Shown: positions 25,822 through 34,814, counted from the first letter of the stretch. The stretch: 64,000 nucleotides of DNA from Hymenobacter negativus (GCF_017571495.1 NZ_JAGETZ010000009.1:186001-250000), one strand, 5' to 3'. Numbers and translations are program-made. Notes: generated by a model not told the origin, from the letters alone.

Positions 25822-26547
25822 TCATTGTGGAAAGTGCTCGAAGGTCGTATCCAGGTGCTCAAACGGCATCTCCCGCCGCAGGATTTCCTCGAATTCCGGG
25901 CTCGGCAGCAGCATTTCCACGGTGTACTGCCGCCGGGGCAGCACAATGGTTTCCTGGCCCAGGGGCCGGGCATATATTTCGGTCAGCTGGGCTGCCCAAG
26001 CCGGTCGCAGGTACGGGGCAATAGACTGCGCCGCCCGCTGCAAATCGAGCCGCAGCTCCTCAAAATTGGCGTATCCGGTCAGGTCATACTCATCGAAAGA
26101 GGTGGCCCGGTCCAGCATTTCCCTAAAAATAAAGGCTTCCAGCGAGGGCGCCAGCACGATGGTGGCGTTTTCGTCGTGGCGCGAAAGCGTAATGGGCGTT
26201 TCGCCGTTGGCGGCCAGAGTGGGGCAGAAGGCATATAGGTCGCCCCCGCCGGTGTGGCCCAGCGGCACAAACTGGTAGGTGCTGCCCCAATCCTCGCCCA
26301 GCAGGTCTGGCACCGTCTCGGGCGCGTACAGCTCAAAATCCTGTGCGAAAAGCAGCATGGGTGGCTTCTGCCGTAAGCGAGGAAAGATATCCGCGTACCA
26401 GTTGCGGTTCGGGTAGCCTCCGTCGAGAAACCAGTCCAGCATGCCATCGCGGTAAAGCCGGCGGTAAAGCTCCGGCAGCACAAAGCGGTATTGATGTTCG
26501 ATGGCGGAGATGGGGTCTTGGGTGGAGTTTTGGGACTGGTCGGGCAT
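25822..26547 (-). CDS. SMI1/KNR4-like (SUKH) family protein (copy 3)
   Basis: 241 residues. The N-terminus ISAIEHQYRFVLPELYRRLY matches the SUKH start; FVPLGHTGGGDLYAFCPTLA and ITLSRHDENATIVLAPSLEA match later core segments of the SMI1/KNR4 class. Sequence is far from copies 1 and 2, so this is not a recent duplication. It is the first gene of a leftward cluster and is divergent from an ATP-grasp gene across a 212-base gap. Confidence 0.82.
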   Translation of the reverse strand: MPDQSQNSTQDPISAIEHQYRFVLPELYRRLYRDGMLDWFLDGGYPNRNWYADIFPRLRQKPPMLLFAQDFELYAPETVPDLLGEDWGSTYQFVPLGHTGGGDLYAFCPTLAANGETPITLSRHDENATIVLAPSLEAFIFREMLDRATSFDEYDLTGYANFEELRLDLQRAAQSIAPYLRPAWAAQLTEIYARPLGQETIVLPRRQYTVEMLLPSPEFEEILRREMPFEHLDTTFEHFPQ

Positions 26548-26759
26548 TTAGGATAAAGGAATTAACGCTGGCTCAATATACAGTTTTTAGTCAGGCTGCT
26601 GCTTGGGTGGTGAGTGGAGATTGCAACGCTGTTGAGCGGGGGCGTGTATTGAACGTGAGCCTGCGCAGGAGTGTGGCAGTAGTGCGAACGATAGCTTCCA
26701 CAAGCCAACCTCCGAAATTGCTCTAGCTTTATCCTCTGTTCCCATTTTCCCTTCTCGTT

Positions 26760-27494
26760 ATGCGTGCCCATATCCACTTTGCCCACGGCCTGCCTCAGAG
26801 CGTCAATAACTACCTCGCCCTGGACGGCTTCCAGCAAATGGGCTGGGAGATTGTGCCTTATACCGACGAAGAGCCGGTACATGATAATGCCCCCGATGAA
26901 GTAGTCGTGGGCCATATTGCAGCCGTGCGGGCCAGCCTGCGCGCCCTTGGCCTAGCCGTGCCCGCCGAGCTGGGCTACCCCGAGGCGCTGCTGCCGTTTC
27001 TGGGACGGCGGCTGTGGCAGAGCACCATCAACGCAGTGGCTGCCGATGCCAGTCAGTGGCCGGTATTCGTAAAGCCAGTGTACGATGCCAAGAAATTTAC
27101 CGGCGTGCTGGTGCGCGGTGTGCGCGACTTGGTGGGCTGTGGCGACCAGTACCAAGACACGCCCGTTTGGTGCGCCGACCCGGTGCAGTTTGTTGCTGAA
27201 TGGCGCTGTTTCGTGCGCTATGGCCGTATTCTTGACGCCCGGCCCTATAAAGGAGACTGGCGTGCCCACTTCGACCCGGCCGTAGTAGAACAAGCCCTGG
27301 CGGCGTATCTACCCGATGCGCCAACGGCTTTTGCCTTAGATATCGGCGTCACGGCCGCCGGAAAAACTGTGGTGGTGGAGGTCAACGACGGGCACTCGTT
27401 GGGCTCTTATGGCCTGATGCCGCTGGCGTATGCTAAGTTTCTGTCGGCGCGCTGGGCTGAAATGACGGGAAGTGAGGACTATTGCAATTTTTGA
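26760..27494 (+). CDS. ATP-grasp (DUF4343-like) protein
   Basis: 244 residues. The ATP-grasp fold is indicated by WPVFVKPVYDAKKFTGVLVR (nucleotide-binding Lys), VAEWRCFVRYGRILDARPY and the metal-binding VVVEVNDGHSLGSYGL near the end. This is the DUF4343 type of ATP-grasp, whose members are scattered in genomes near defence, phage or unknown genes; they probably ligate a carboxylate to an amine or thiol, with unknown substrates. It stands alone, divergent from the SUKH cluster. Confidence 0.85.
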   Translation: MRAHIHFAHGLPQSVNNYLALDGFQQMGWEIVPYTDEEPVHDNAPDEVVVGHIAAVRASLRALGLAVPAELGYPEALLPFLGRRLWQSTINAVAADASQWPVFVKPVYDAKKFTGVLVRGVRDLVGCGDQYQDTPVWCADPVQFVAEWRCFVRYGRILDARPYKGDWRAHFDPAVVEQALAAYLPDAPTAFALDIGVTAAGKTVVVEVNDGHSLGSYGLMPLAYAKFLSARWAEMTGSEDYCNF

Positions 27495-27936
27495 TTGGTT
27501 TTGAGAAGGTAATTTACCCGCTGCTGATAGCCATGCTCCGGTTTGCCTTAAAAAGTGGTGCACCGCAGAGGCAATTGAATCGATGAGCTACTCGAAGTAG
27601 CCTGCATTACTCGCATTAAAGAAGCCTAATATGCTTCGGTGCAATAATGCGATAAGTCAATTCATGAAAAAATTCTGTTTGCGCTTTTATGTGTTTTTAA
27701 CTATTTCGGCAAGGGAGGTATAAATATCGAATATTAGCTTATAAATTCATTAGAGCTTCATGGTGATGCCTTCAAGCCAGCTGATTGGTTTTTCTTGTAA
27801 AATCAATTAGCTAAGAAAAATCAAATTTTATTCAGAAAGTTTGAAATTGATTTATTAGACCAATGCAATAAATTTGCTAGGTCAAACGGATGAGCTAAGA
27901 ATAGCAGAGTCGGGAAGTTGACTTAGTGAATCCGTT
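27495..27936. other. AT-rich gap without a gene
   Basis: Composition drops sharply compared with the neighbours. I see no open frame of note, no repeat and no RNA fold that I recognise. The right end should carry the promoter of the serine hydrolase gene. Confidence 0.4.
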
Positions 27937-29712
27937 TTGAAATTTGTGTTCACCCTGCTGCTAGGGTTGCTGTGCTTGCGGAGCGTCGCTCAAACCGGTA
28001 TTGCCGAGCCGGAGCTTGCGCATTGCGATGCCTCCATGCAGCAATTTATGAGCCGTTGGAACGTGCTCGGTGCCTCCGTAGCCATCAGCAAAGACGGCAA
28101 GCTGGTGTACGAACGGGCCTTTGGCTACGCCGATGTGGCCCGCACCGTGCCCATGCAGCCCCACAACCTGCTTCGGGTAGCCAGCATCTCCAAAACTGTG
28201 ACGGCCCTGGCCATCATGAAGCTGGTGGAGGATGGACAGCTCAGCCTCAGTCACAAAATTTTCGGCTCCGATGGCTACCTCAACGGCCGCGCCTATGCCA
28301 AGGAAATCCGCGACCCTCGCCTGCGCAGCATCACGGTGCAGCACCTGCTGGAGCACAGCGCCGGCTGGGACCGCGCCATTGGCTGCGACGGCTACGAGGG
28401 CTGCGACCCCATCGACTTCCCTACCCACGTAGCCAAGGTAATGCACGTACCCAATCCCGTGGGCGACTCTACCATTATCTGCTATATGCTGCGCCAGGGG
28501 CTAAATTTCGGCCCCGGCACCCGGTTTGCCTACTGCAACGTGGGCTACCTCATCCTGGGCAAAGTGCTGGAAGCCGTGACGCAGCAGTCCTATGAGACTT
28601 GGGTGCGCCAGCACGTGCTGGAACCCACCGGCGTGCTTGAAGCCCACCTTGGCCACAACCTGCCCGCCGCCCACTTAGAGCGCGAAAGCAGCTACCTGAG
28701 CCGCTACCGCATGCGCTCCTGCTATAATGGCAGCCGGCAGGTTCCCGCTGCCTACGGCGGCTTCAATCTGGAAGCCATGGGCGCGCATGGCGGCTGGCTG
28801 TTCACCGCCCGCGACCTGGTACGCCTTGCCCTGGCCGCCGACGGCTTCGACTCGCGCCCCGACCTGCTTTCGGCCGCCACCTTGCAGCGCATGACGCAGC
28901 CCTCCGCCGCTACGCCGCAGTATGGCAAAGGCTGGATGCTGGACGGCGACACTTGGTGGCACACCGGCCACCTCGATGGCACCGCCAGCTTGCTGGAACG
29001 TACTGCCAACGGCTACACCTGGGCCATTTTGCTGAACACTGCCAATGGCTCGCCGCAGTTCTGGGAAGACCTGAAATCGCTGGGCTGGTTCTGGATAGCT
29101 GGTGTCAAAACCTGGCCTACGCATGACCTGTTCGCGCCTGCTCAAAACGCCTCTCACCTGCAGGTCACTGCCCCCGATGCCGCCCACACCCGCCTCGCCT
29201 GGACCAACGGCAGCGGCACCCACCGCCTAGTGCTGCTCCGGGCCGACAGCCCCAGCACCGCTTTCCCCCTGGATGGCACCGCCTACGCCGTATCCAGCAT
29301 GCTCGCCGACGGCACCATCATCGCCGCCAATACCACCGACAGCACAGCCGACCTGGCCCACCTCAACCCGCAACGCACGTACTACGCCCGCATTATCGAG
29401 TACCGCCAGGATGCTACCACCGGCAATCAGCCCATGTATACGCTGGATGGCAACCCCCGTGAAGTGCTGTCCCCAGCAGCCTTATCCCAGCAGTTTCCAC
29501 CGCTGGCCCTCACCACCAAGCCAGCCAAGCGCAAATGGTGGCAGTTTGGCGCAGCAGCCCGCCAAGTAGTAAATGCTTCAAATGCACCAACAACGGAAAG
29601 CTCATCTGCACCAGAAGGCGCTGAACTCATGCCATCAGTTACGAAGACCCGTTTTCTGCGTGTGCGCCGGGCCTGGCGAGCAGGTTTTGCGCACCTTGGG
29701 AAGCAGCAGTGA
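27937..29712 (+). CDS. Secreted serine hydrolase (class C beta-lactamase/PBP4* type)
   Basis: 591 residues. An N-terminal signal peptide (FVFTLLLGLLCLRSVAQT) is followed by the serine beta-lactamase fold: nucleophile and base in ASISKTVTA (Ser83-x-x-Lys86), Tyr in FAYCNVGYLILG, and the HTG motif in WWHTGHLDGTASL. A C-terminal extension of about 200 residues (fibronectin-like strands, DRAD-type turns, then low complexity) is typical of secreted Bacteroidota hydrolases rather than true beta-lactamases. Probably an esterase or peptidase acting in the periplasm or outside the cell. The start is TTG at 27937; no ATG gives a signal peptide. Confidence 0.9.
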   Translation: MKFVFTLLLGLLCLRSVAQTGIAEPELAHCDASMQQFMSRWNVLGASVAISKDGKLVYERAFGYADVARTVPMQPHNLLRVASISKTVTALAIMKLVEDGQLSLSHKIFGSDGYLNGRAYAKEIRDPRLRSITVQHLLEHSAGWDRAIGCDGYEGCDPIDFPTHVAKVMHVPNPVGDSTIICYMLRQGLNFGPGTRFAYCNVGYLILGKVLEAVTQQSYETWVRQHVLEPTGVLEAHLGHNLPAAHLERESSYLSRYRMRSCYNGSRQVPAAYGGFNLEAMGAHGGWLFTARDLVRLALAADGFDSRPDLLSAATLQRMTQPSAATPQYGKGWMLDGDTWWHTGHLDGTASLLERTANGYTWAILLNTANGSPQFWEDLKSLGWFWIAGVKTWPTHDLFAPAQNASHLQVTAPDAAHTRLAWTNGSGTHRLVLLRADSPSTAFPLDGTAYAVSSMLADGTIIAANTTDSTADLAHLNPQRTYYARIIEYRQDATTGNQPMYTLDGNPREVLSPAALSQQFPPLALTTKPAKRKWWQFGAAARQVVNASNAPTTESSSAPEGAELMPSVTKTRFLRVRRAWRAGFAHLGKQQ

Positions 29713-29728
29713 CAGTAGCGAAAAGCCT

Positions 29729-29781
29729 GCGCCGCGTTGCTATGCCCACTCACCGTTCCTGTGGGCATAACAACGCGGCGC
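29729..29781. terminator. Hairpin between converging hydrolase and biotin carboxylase genes
   Basis: Outer arms GCGCCGCGTTG/CAACGCGGCGC and inner arms ATGCCCAC/GTGGGCAT form one long stem with a small internal bulge. No T-run follows, so it may work with Rho or simply be a stable end structure. Confidence 0.65.
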
Positions 29782-29801
29782 GGGCCAAATAAGTGAGGGC
29801 G

Positions 29802-31313
29802 CTACCGCACGCCCAGCCGGTTCCGCCGCCAGCCCGAAACTTCCGCCCCAGCCGTTTCACCAGCGACGGCCGCTGCTTTGGGTTTCTTGGTTTCCAATAG
29901 CATCGCGCCCAGCGCGGCGGCAACTTTAGCGGTGGCCTCGTTTGGGGCGGTGGGGGCGAGGTTGGCCGGGGAGAAATGGTCTTTGATGAAGTTGGTATCG
30001 AAGTCACCGCTCACGAAGGCGGGGTGCGTCAGCACGTAGCGGCCAAAGCCCAGCGTAGTTTCGATGCCCGTAATTTGATACTCTTCAATGGCACGCAGCA
30101 TGCGGGCAATGGCTTCAGCGCGGTCGGCTCCGAAGGTGACCAGCTTGGCAATCATCGGGTCGTAGTAAATCGGAATGTCCATGCCCTGCTCAAAGCCGTC
30201 GTCCACGCGCACGCCGGGCCCCTGAGGGCGCACGTAAGTGCTCAGGGTTCCGATATCCGGGAGAAAGTTATTTTGCGGGTCTTCGGCGTACACGCGCAGT
30301 TCCAGCGCGTGGCCGGTAATGCTGAGGTCTTCCTGGGAGAAGGCGAGGGGCTCGCCCTGGGCCACTTTAATCTGCTCCTTTACCAGGTCGAGGCCCGTGA
30401 TTTGCTCCGTCACAGGGTGCTCTACTTGGAGGCGGGTATTCATTTCCAGGAAGTAGAAATTTCGCTTATCATCAAGCAGAAATTCCACGGTGCCGGCCCC
30501 AGCGTAGTTGCAGGCGCGGGCCACGTCCACGGCACAGCGGCCCATTTCGGCGCGCAGCTCGGGCGTGAGCACCGACGAAGGGGCTTCTTCAATCACCTTC
30601 TGGTGGCGGCGTTGGATGCTGCACTCGCGCTCAAACAGGTGCACGATGTTGCCGTGCTCGTCGCCCAGCACCTGGATTTCAATGTGCCGTGGGCCCGTCA
30701 CGAACTTCTCAATAAACACTGCCCCGTCGCCAAAAGCCGAAACAGCTTCGTTAATAGCTAGCTGCATCTGCTCCTCAAATTCGGCCGCGTCGTTCACAAT
30801 GCGCATGCCCTTGCCGCCGCCGCCGGCCGACGCTTTAATCAGAATGGGAAAGCCCACTTCCTGCGCAATCTGCTTGGCGGCGGGCACGTCGGATATGGCT
30901 TCGTCGGTGCCAGGCACCAAGGGAATATTATAGGCCTTCACGGCTTGCTTGGCCGAAAGCTTGTCGCCCATCATTTCCATTGCCTCGGGGCTGGGGCCTA
31001 CAAAAATCAGCCCCGCCTCGCGTACCATGCGGGCAAAGCCAGCATTCTCCGACAGAAAGCCGTAGCCGGGGTGAATGGCGTCTACGCCCAATTCCTTGCA
31101 GACTTCGATGATTTTATCGCCGCGTAGGTAGCTATCTTTTGAAGCCGGTGGGCCTACGCACACAGCCTCATCGGCATAGCGCACGTGCAAGGCGTTGCGG
31201 TCGGCTTCGGAGTAGATGGCCACGGTGGCAATGCCCATTTCCTTGGCGGAGCGCAGGACGCGCAAGGCAATTTCGCCCCGGTTGGCGACGAGCAGCTTGG
31301 TGATTTTTTTCAT
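29802..31313 (-). CDS. accC: Biotin carboxylase subunit of acetyl/propionyl-CoA carboxylase
   Basis: 503 residues. Carboxylates biotin with ATP and bicarbonate as the first half-reaction of acyl-CoA carboxylation. Motifs: LLVANRGEIALRVLRSAKEM, ATP-binding IKASAGGGGKGMRIV, catalytic EKFVTGPRHIEIQVLGDE, FERECSIQRRHQKVIEEAP and EMNTRLQVEHPVTE. About 50 Ala/Lys/Pro-rich residues follow the usual end (FDTNFIKDHF), giving an unusual tail. No biotin carrier gene lies next to it. The sequence type resembles the subunits that serve propionyl-CoA as well as acetyl-CoA carboxylases, so the acyl specificity is open. Confidence 0.93.
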   Translation of the reverse strand: MKKITKLLVANRGEIALRVLRSAKEMGIATVAIYSEADRNALHVRYADEAVCVGPPASKDSYLRGDKIIEVCKELGVDAIHPGYGFLSENAGFARMVREAGLIFVGPSPEAMEMMGDKLSAKQAVKAYNIPLVPGTDEAISDVPAAKQIAQEVGFPILIKASAGGGGKGMRIVNDAAEFEEQMQLAINEAVSAFGDGAVFIEKFVTGPRHIEIQVLGDEHGNIVHLFERECSIQRRHQKVIEEAPSSVLTPELRAEMGRCAVDVARACNYAGAGTVEFLLDDKRNFYFLEMNTRLQVEHPVTEQITGLDLVKEQIKVAQGEPLAFSQEDLSITGHALELRVYAEDPQNNFLPDIGTLSTYVRPQGPGVRVDDGFEQGMDIPIYYDPMIAKLVTFGADRAEAIARMLRAIEEYQITGIETTLGFGRYVLTHPAFVSGDFDTNFIKDHFSPANLAPTAPNEATAKVAAALGAMLLETKKPKAAAVAGETAGAEVSGWRRNRLGVR

Positions 31314-31333
31314 GGGTGGGGTTGGAGCAAATC

Positions 31334-31379
31334 AATCAGCACGTCATGCCAAGCGCAGCCGAAGCATGACGTGCTGATT
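31334..31379. repeat. Interspersed palindromic repeat, copy 2
   Basis: 16-base perfect arms (AATCAGCACGTCATGC and its complement at 31364) around a 14-base loop CAAGCGCAGCCGAA. The core is the same element as at 13128-13157. It lies 20 bases upstream of accC. Confidence 0.75.
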
Positions 31380-31494
31380 AGGGTAATGTTCAGAAACACT
31401 CGCAAAGAAACTGCGAAACCACAGCCCGACGCTAAACCAGATGGGCACTACCTGGTTGTTATGCCCAAATTATGTACAACCGCCACGTGGGGGT

Positions 31495-31502
31495 TACCTT
31501 TG
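31495..31502 (+). promoter_or_regulatory. Candidate -7 promoter element for the Spt-like gene
   Basis: TACCTTTG matches the Bacteroidota -7 consensus TAnnTTTG. It is 85 bases before the preferred GTG start. A -33 element is weak. Confidence 0.45.
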
Positions 31503-31586
31503 TGATTAGGCAGATGTTGGCCAATTCAAAAATGGCTTTTCGTGTCTGTTGACCACCCTTTTCTTCACCCTATTCCCGTTTTTTCA

Positions 31587-32834
31587 GTGGATATTTTCGA
31601 CCGGGTTTCGGCCAATCGCGGCCCGCTGGGCTCACACTCGCACTACGCCCATGGCTATTTCGCTTTCCCCAAACTAGAGGGAGAAATTCAGCCCCGCATG
31701 ATTTTCCGCGGCAAAACCGTGCTGACCTGGAGCCTGAATAATTACCTGGGCCTGGCCAATCACCCCGAAGTGCGCCGCGTTGACGCCGAAGCTGCCGCTG
31801 AATACGGCATGGCCTTGCCCATGGGTGCCCGCATGATGAGCGGCAACTCCAACCTGCACGAGCAGCTGGAAAACGAGCTGTCCGAATTCGTGCAGAAGCC
31901 CGCGACCTGCCTGCTCAACTTCGGTTACCAGGGCGTCGTGTCCATCATCGACTCAATGGTGAGCCGCCACGACGTAATCGTGTACGACGCCGAGTCGCAC
32001 GCCTGCATCATCGATGGGGTGCGCCTGCACGCCGGCAAGCGCTTCGTGTACCGCCACAACGACATGGCCAGCCTGGAGAAGCAGCTCACGGCTGCCAAGC
32101 GCCTCACCGACGAAACCGGCGGTGGCATCTTCGTCATTACGGAGGGCGTGTTCGGTATGTCGGGCAACCAAGGCGACCTGCGTGGTGTGGTGGCAATGAA
32201 AGAAAAATTCAGCTTCCGCCTGTTCGTTGACGACGCCCACGGCTTCGGCACAATGGGCGCTACAGGGGCCGGAACGGGCGAAGAACAGGGTGTGCAGGAC
32301 GGTATCGACCTTTATTTTTCGACCTTCGCTAAGAGCATGGCCAGCATCGGTGCATTCGTGTCGGGGCCAGAAAGTGTAATTGACTATTTGCGATACAACA
32401 TGCGCAGCCAGATTTTCGCCAAATCGCTGCCCATGCCCCTTGTGGTAGGCGCATTGAAGCGTTTAGAGCTGTTGCGCACGAAGCCCGAATTGAAAGACAA
32501 CCTCTGGATCATTGTGCGGGCCATGCAGAGTGGCCTGCGCGAAAAAGGCTTCAATATCGGCACTACTACTTCGCCCGTAACGCCGGTGCTACTGGAAGGA
32601 GAAATCGCCGATGCAACCCAGGTTACGCTGGATTTGCGTGAGAATCACGGGGTTTTCTGTTCTATTGTTGTGTATCCGGTGGTTCCTAAGGGGGTGATTA
32701 TGCTGCGCATTATTCCCACGGCTTCGCACACGCTCGAAGATGTACGGGAAACGATTGCGGCGTTTGAAGCCGTGTCGGATAAGCTCAAAAAGGGCCTTTA
32801 CAGCCGTACAACGGCCGTTCCGCAACCGGTGTAA
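31587..32834 (+). CDS. Alpha-oxoamine synthase, serine-palmitoyltransferase-like
   Basis: 415 residues from the GTG start. PLP-dependent condensation of an amino acid with an acyl-CoA. Features: WSLNNYLGLANHPEV, DAESHACIIDGVRLHAGKRF, Asp/His in RLFVDDAHGFGTMGATGAG and the PLP lysine in FSTFAKSMASIGAF. In Bacteroidota this class includes serine palmitoyltransferases (first step of sphingolipid synthesis) and close relatives (glycine C-acetyltransferase, 8-amino-7-oxononanoate synthase). The close match to sphingolipid-type members (HAHYAHGYF-like N-terminus, here SHYAHGYFAFPKLEGE) favours Spt, but substrate is not proven. GTG at 31587 (MDIFDRV) aligns with family N-termini; a GTG 45 bases upstream is also open. 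Confidence 0.85.
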   Translation: MDIFDRVSANRGPLGSHSHYAHGYFAFPKLEGEIQPRMIFRGKTVLTWSLNNYLGLANHPEVRRVDAEAAAEYGMALPMGARMMSGNSNLHEQLENELSEFVQKPATCLLNFGYQGVVSIIDSMVSRHDVIVYDAESHACIIDGVRLHAGKRFVYRHNDMASLEKQLTAAKRLTDETGGGIFVITEGVFGMSGNQGDLRGVVAMKEKFSFRLFVDDAHGFGTMGATGAGTGEEQGVQDGIDLYFSTFAKSMASIGAFVSGPESVIDYLRYNMRSQIFAKSLPMPLVVGALKRLELLRTKPELKDNLWIIVRAMQSGLREKGFNIGTTTSPVTPVLLEGEIADATQVTLDLRENHGVFCSIVVYPVVPKGVIMLRIIPTASHTLEDVRETIAAFEAVSDKLKKGLYSRTTAVPQPV

Positions 32835-32847
32835 AATAGCCATGCTA

Positions 32848-32894
32848 AAGCAAAACGCGGGTTGCCTTCCCAGGCGACCCGCGTTTTGCTTTTT
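32848..32894 (+). terminator. Terminator of the Spt-like gene
   Basis: Stem AAGCAAAACGCGGGTTGCC against GGCGACCCGCGTTTTGCTT with one mismatch, followed by TTTTT. Confidence 0.88.
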
Positions 32895-33004
32895 GGATTA
32901 TTCTGAGGTGGTGGCCATTGACGCACTTTGCGGAAATGGCCTTTTTTTTGGAAAAATCTGCCTCTGAAAGCAGGGGAGGGGGTTTTTAAAAAAAAGTGAA
33001 AAAC

Positions 33005-33034
33005 TTGCTTGCATTTGAAATCCCTGTATATTAG
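33005..33034 (+). promoter_or_regulatory. Candidate promoter of the histone H1-like gene
   Basis: TTG at 33005-33007 and TATATTAG at 33027-33034, 19 bases apart, fit the Bacteroidota -33/-7 spacing. Start codon follows 54 bases downstream. Confidence 0.45.
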
Positions 33035-33088
33035 GGCCGGCTTAACACCCCCACAATTTCATTTTTCACCCCCAATTCCCAACTTCCA

Positions 33089-33364
33089 ATGAATAATTTC
33101 AGCAAACTGAAAGACCTCGTGATGTCGCTCGAAGACGACTTTTCGAAATTCTACGACAAAAACAACGCCGCTGCTGGTACCCGTGTGCGCAAAGGCATGC
33201 AGGAGCTGAAAACGATGGCCCAGGCGTTCCGCACCGAGGTGCAAAACACCAAGAATGCTGGTGCTGCTACGGCTGCTCCTGCTGCCAAAAAAGCTGCTCC
33301 CGCTAAGAAAGCCGCTCCGGCTGCCAAAGCTGCTCCGGCAAAGAAAGCCGCTGCTAAGAAGTAA
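33089..33364 (+). CDS. Histone H1-like DNA-binding protein (Hc1-type)
   Basis: 91 residues. The N-terminal ~55 residues (KLKDLVMSLEDDFSKFYDKN, RVRKGMQELKTMAQAFRTEV) match the conserved helical part of bacterial Hc1/H1-like proteins of the Bacteroidota; the rest is a tail of repeated AAPAKKAA units, very like the eukaryotic H1 C-terminal domain. It should bind DNA and compact the nucleoid. Single gene with its own candidate promoter and a strong terminator, suggesting high expression. The tail repeats make it prone to length variation. Confidence 0.92.
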   Translation: MNNFSKLKDLVMSLEDDFSKFYDKNNAAAGTRVRKGMQELKTMAQAFRTEVQNTKNAGAATAAPAAKKAAPAKKAAPAAKAAPAKKAAAKK

Positions 33365-33400
33365 TCCGGACCACGGATTCTTCGGATTCTGTGGACGAAT

Positions 33401-33434
33401 AAAAAAGGCCCCGTCGATTGGCGGGGCCTTTTTT
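33401..33434. terminator. Terminator after the H1-like gene
   Basis: 13-base arms AAAAAAGGCCCCG/CGGGGCCTTTTTT with an 8-base loop; can serve both the H1-like gene and the converging tyrS. Confidence 0.9.
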
Positions 33435-33459
33435 GTGTGAGGCATTAGCCGGCGTGGGC

Positions 33460-34773
33460 TTATACCAATTCGACTAGGAAATAGTCTTTCCTTCCTTTTC
33501 TAATCACTACATATTTGTCGTGTAGCAAGGGCAAATCGGTAACCAAGGTGTCGGGCGAAGTGAGCTTGGTGCCGTTGGTGCTGAGGCCGTTGGACTGCAC
33601 CAGTTTGCGGGTTTCTCCTCGTGAGGGGAGAATCTGCTTGTCGGTGGCTTCACTCAGGAGCACAGTTACGTTCATTTCCGCAGTATCGGCGCGGGGCACG
33701 CGCAGGTGCGGCAGGCCAGCAAAAGCATCCAGCAGCATGGATTCGCTCAGGGTGGTGAGGTCACCTCCTTTGCCAAACAGGACTTCTGAGGCGGCGATGG
33801 CGGACTCGTAGGCGGCTTCGGAATGCACCCGAATGGTAACATCCTTAGCCAGCGCTTTTTGTAGCGTGCGGAGGTTGGGGTTTTTGGCGTGCTCGGCTTC
33901 GATGGCTTCAATTTCTTCCTTGCTGAGCAGGGTGAATACGCGGATGAGGCGGGGGGCGTCGGCGTCTTCAGCGCGCAGGAAGAACTGGTAGAACTGGTAG
34001 GGCGAAGTCAGGGCTGGGTCGAGCCAGACGGTGCCAGTTTCGGACTTGCCGTACTTGGTGCCGTCGGCTTTGGTGATGAGCTGGCCGGTGAGGGCGTAGG
34101 CTTTGGCTTCGGTGCCCTCGGCGTTGGCTACGCGGCGGATGAGCTCGGTGCCGGTCGTGATGTTGCCCCACTGGTCGCTGGCGCCCATTTGCAGGGTAAC
34201 GCCCAGGGTTTTGTTGAGGTGCACGAAATCGTAGCCCTGTAGCAATTGGTAGCTGAACTCGGTATAGCTAAGGCCGTCGGCGCCGCTGTCTTCATTGCCA
34301 CTGATGCGGCGCTTTACCGAATCCTTGGCCATCATGTAGTTTACCGTGAGGTGCTTGCCCACTTCGCGCAGAAATTGCAGGAAGCCGAAGCCTTTGAACC
34401 AGTCGTAATTATTCACCACCAGGGCACCGGTAGGGCCTTCCGAGAAGTCCAGAAACTTCTCCAACTGGGCCTGGATGCCGGCCTGGTTGCGGCGCAAGGT
34501 GGTTTCGTCGAGCAGGTTGCGCTCGGCCGATTTGCCGCTGGGGTCGCCAATCATGCCGGTGGCGCCGCCTACGAGGGCCACGGGGCGGTGGCCAGCGCGC
34601 TGTAGGTGTACCAACAGCATGATAGTAGCCAGGTTGCCGATGTGCAGCGAAGCCGCCGTGGGGTCGAAGCCGATGTAGCCGGTGATGGGAGCATTGGCGG
34701 CGAGGTGTTCGGCGGTGCCGGGCATGGCGTCGTGGTACATGCCGCGCCAGGTTAGTTCAGGGATGAAATTCAA
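33460..34773 (-). CDS. tyrS: Tyrosyl-tRNA synthetase
   Basis: 437 residues from the TTG start. Charges tRNA-Tyr. HIGH-like LHIGNL follows ITGYIGFDPTAAS; the signature KMSKS-type motif is KYGKSETG; the C-terminal S4-like RNA-binding domain ends DKYVVIRKGRKDYFLVELV. TTG at 34773 gives the N-terminus NFIPELTWRGMYHDAMPGTA, which aligns with family starts; translation upstream would run through an octanucleotide repeat. The gene is divergent from holA, sharing a 194-base region with an inverted pair of TAnnTTTG elements. Confidence 0.95.
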   Translation of the reverse strand: MNFIPELTWRGMYHDAMPGTAEHLAANAPITGYIGFDPTAASLHIGNLATIMLLVHLQRAGHRPVALVGGATGMIGDPSGKSAERNLLDETTLRRNQAGIQAQLEKFLDFSEGPTGALVVNNYDWFKGFGFLQFLREVGKHLTVNYMMAKDSVKRRISGNEDSGADGLSYTEFSYQLLQGYDFVHLNKTLGVTLQMGASDQWGNITTGTELIRRVANAEGTEAKAYALTGQLITKADGTKYGKSETGTVWLDPALTSPYQFYQFFLRAEDADAPRLIRVFTLLSKEEIEAIEAEHAKNPNLRTLQKALAKDVTIRVHSEAAYESAIAASEVLFGKGGDLTTLSESMLLDAFAGLPHLRVPRADTAEMNVTVLLSEATDKQILPSRGETRKLVQSNGLSTNGTKLTSPDTLVTDLPLLHDKYVVIRKGRKDYFLVELV

Positions 34774-34774
34774 G

Positions 34775-34814
34775 GAGTAAATGAGTAAATGAGTAAATGA
34801 GTAAATAAGTAAAA
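34775..34814. repeat. Octanucleotide tandem repeat immediately before the tyrS start
   Basis: GAGTAAAT four times perfectly (34775-34806) plus a degenerate fifth copy (AAGTAAAA). On the tyrS strand it reads ATTTACTC repeats ending one base before the TTG start. Eight is not a multiple of three, so copy-number change would shift any frame read through it. Confidence 0.85.

Noticed and set aside
27937..29712. Antibiotic-resistance beta-lactamase
   Set aside because: The SxxK and HTG motifs fit the wider serine hydrolase family; the long C-terminal extension and missing class C KTG context argue for an esterase or peptidase.
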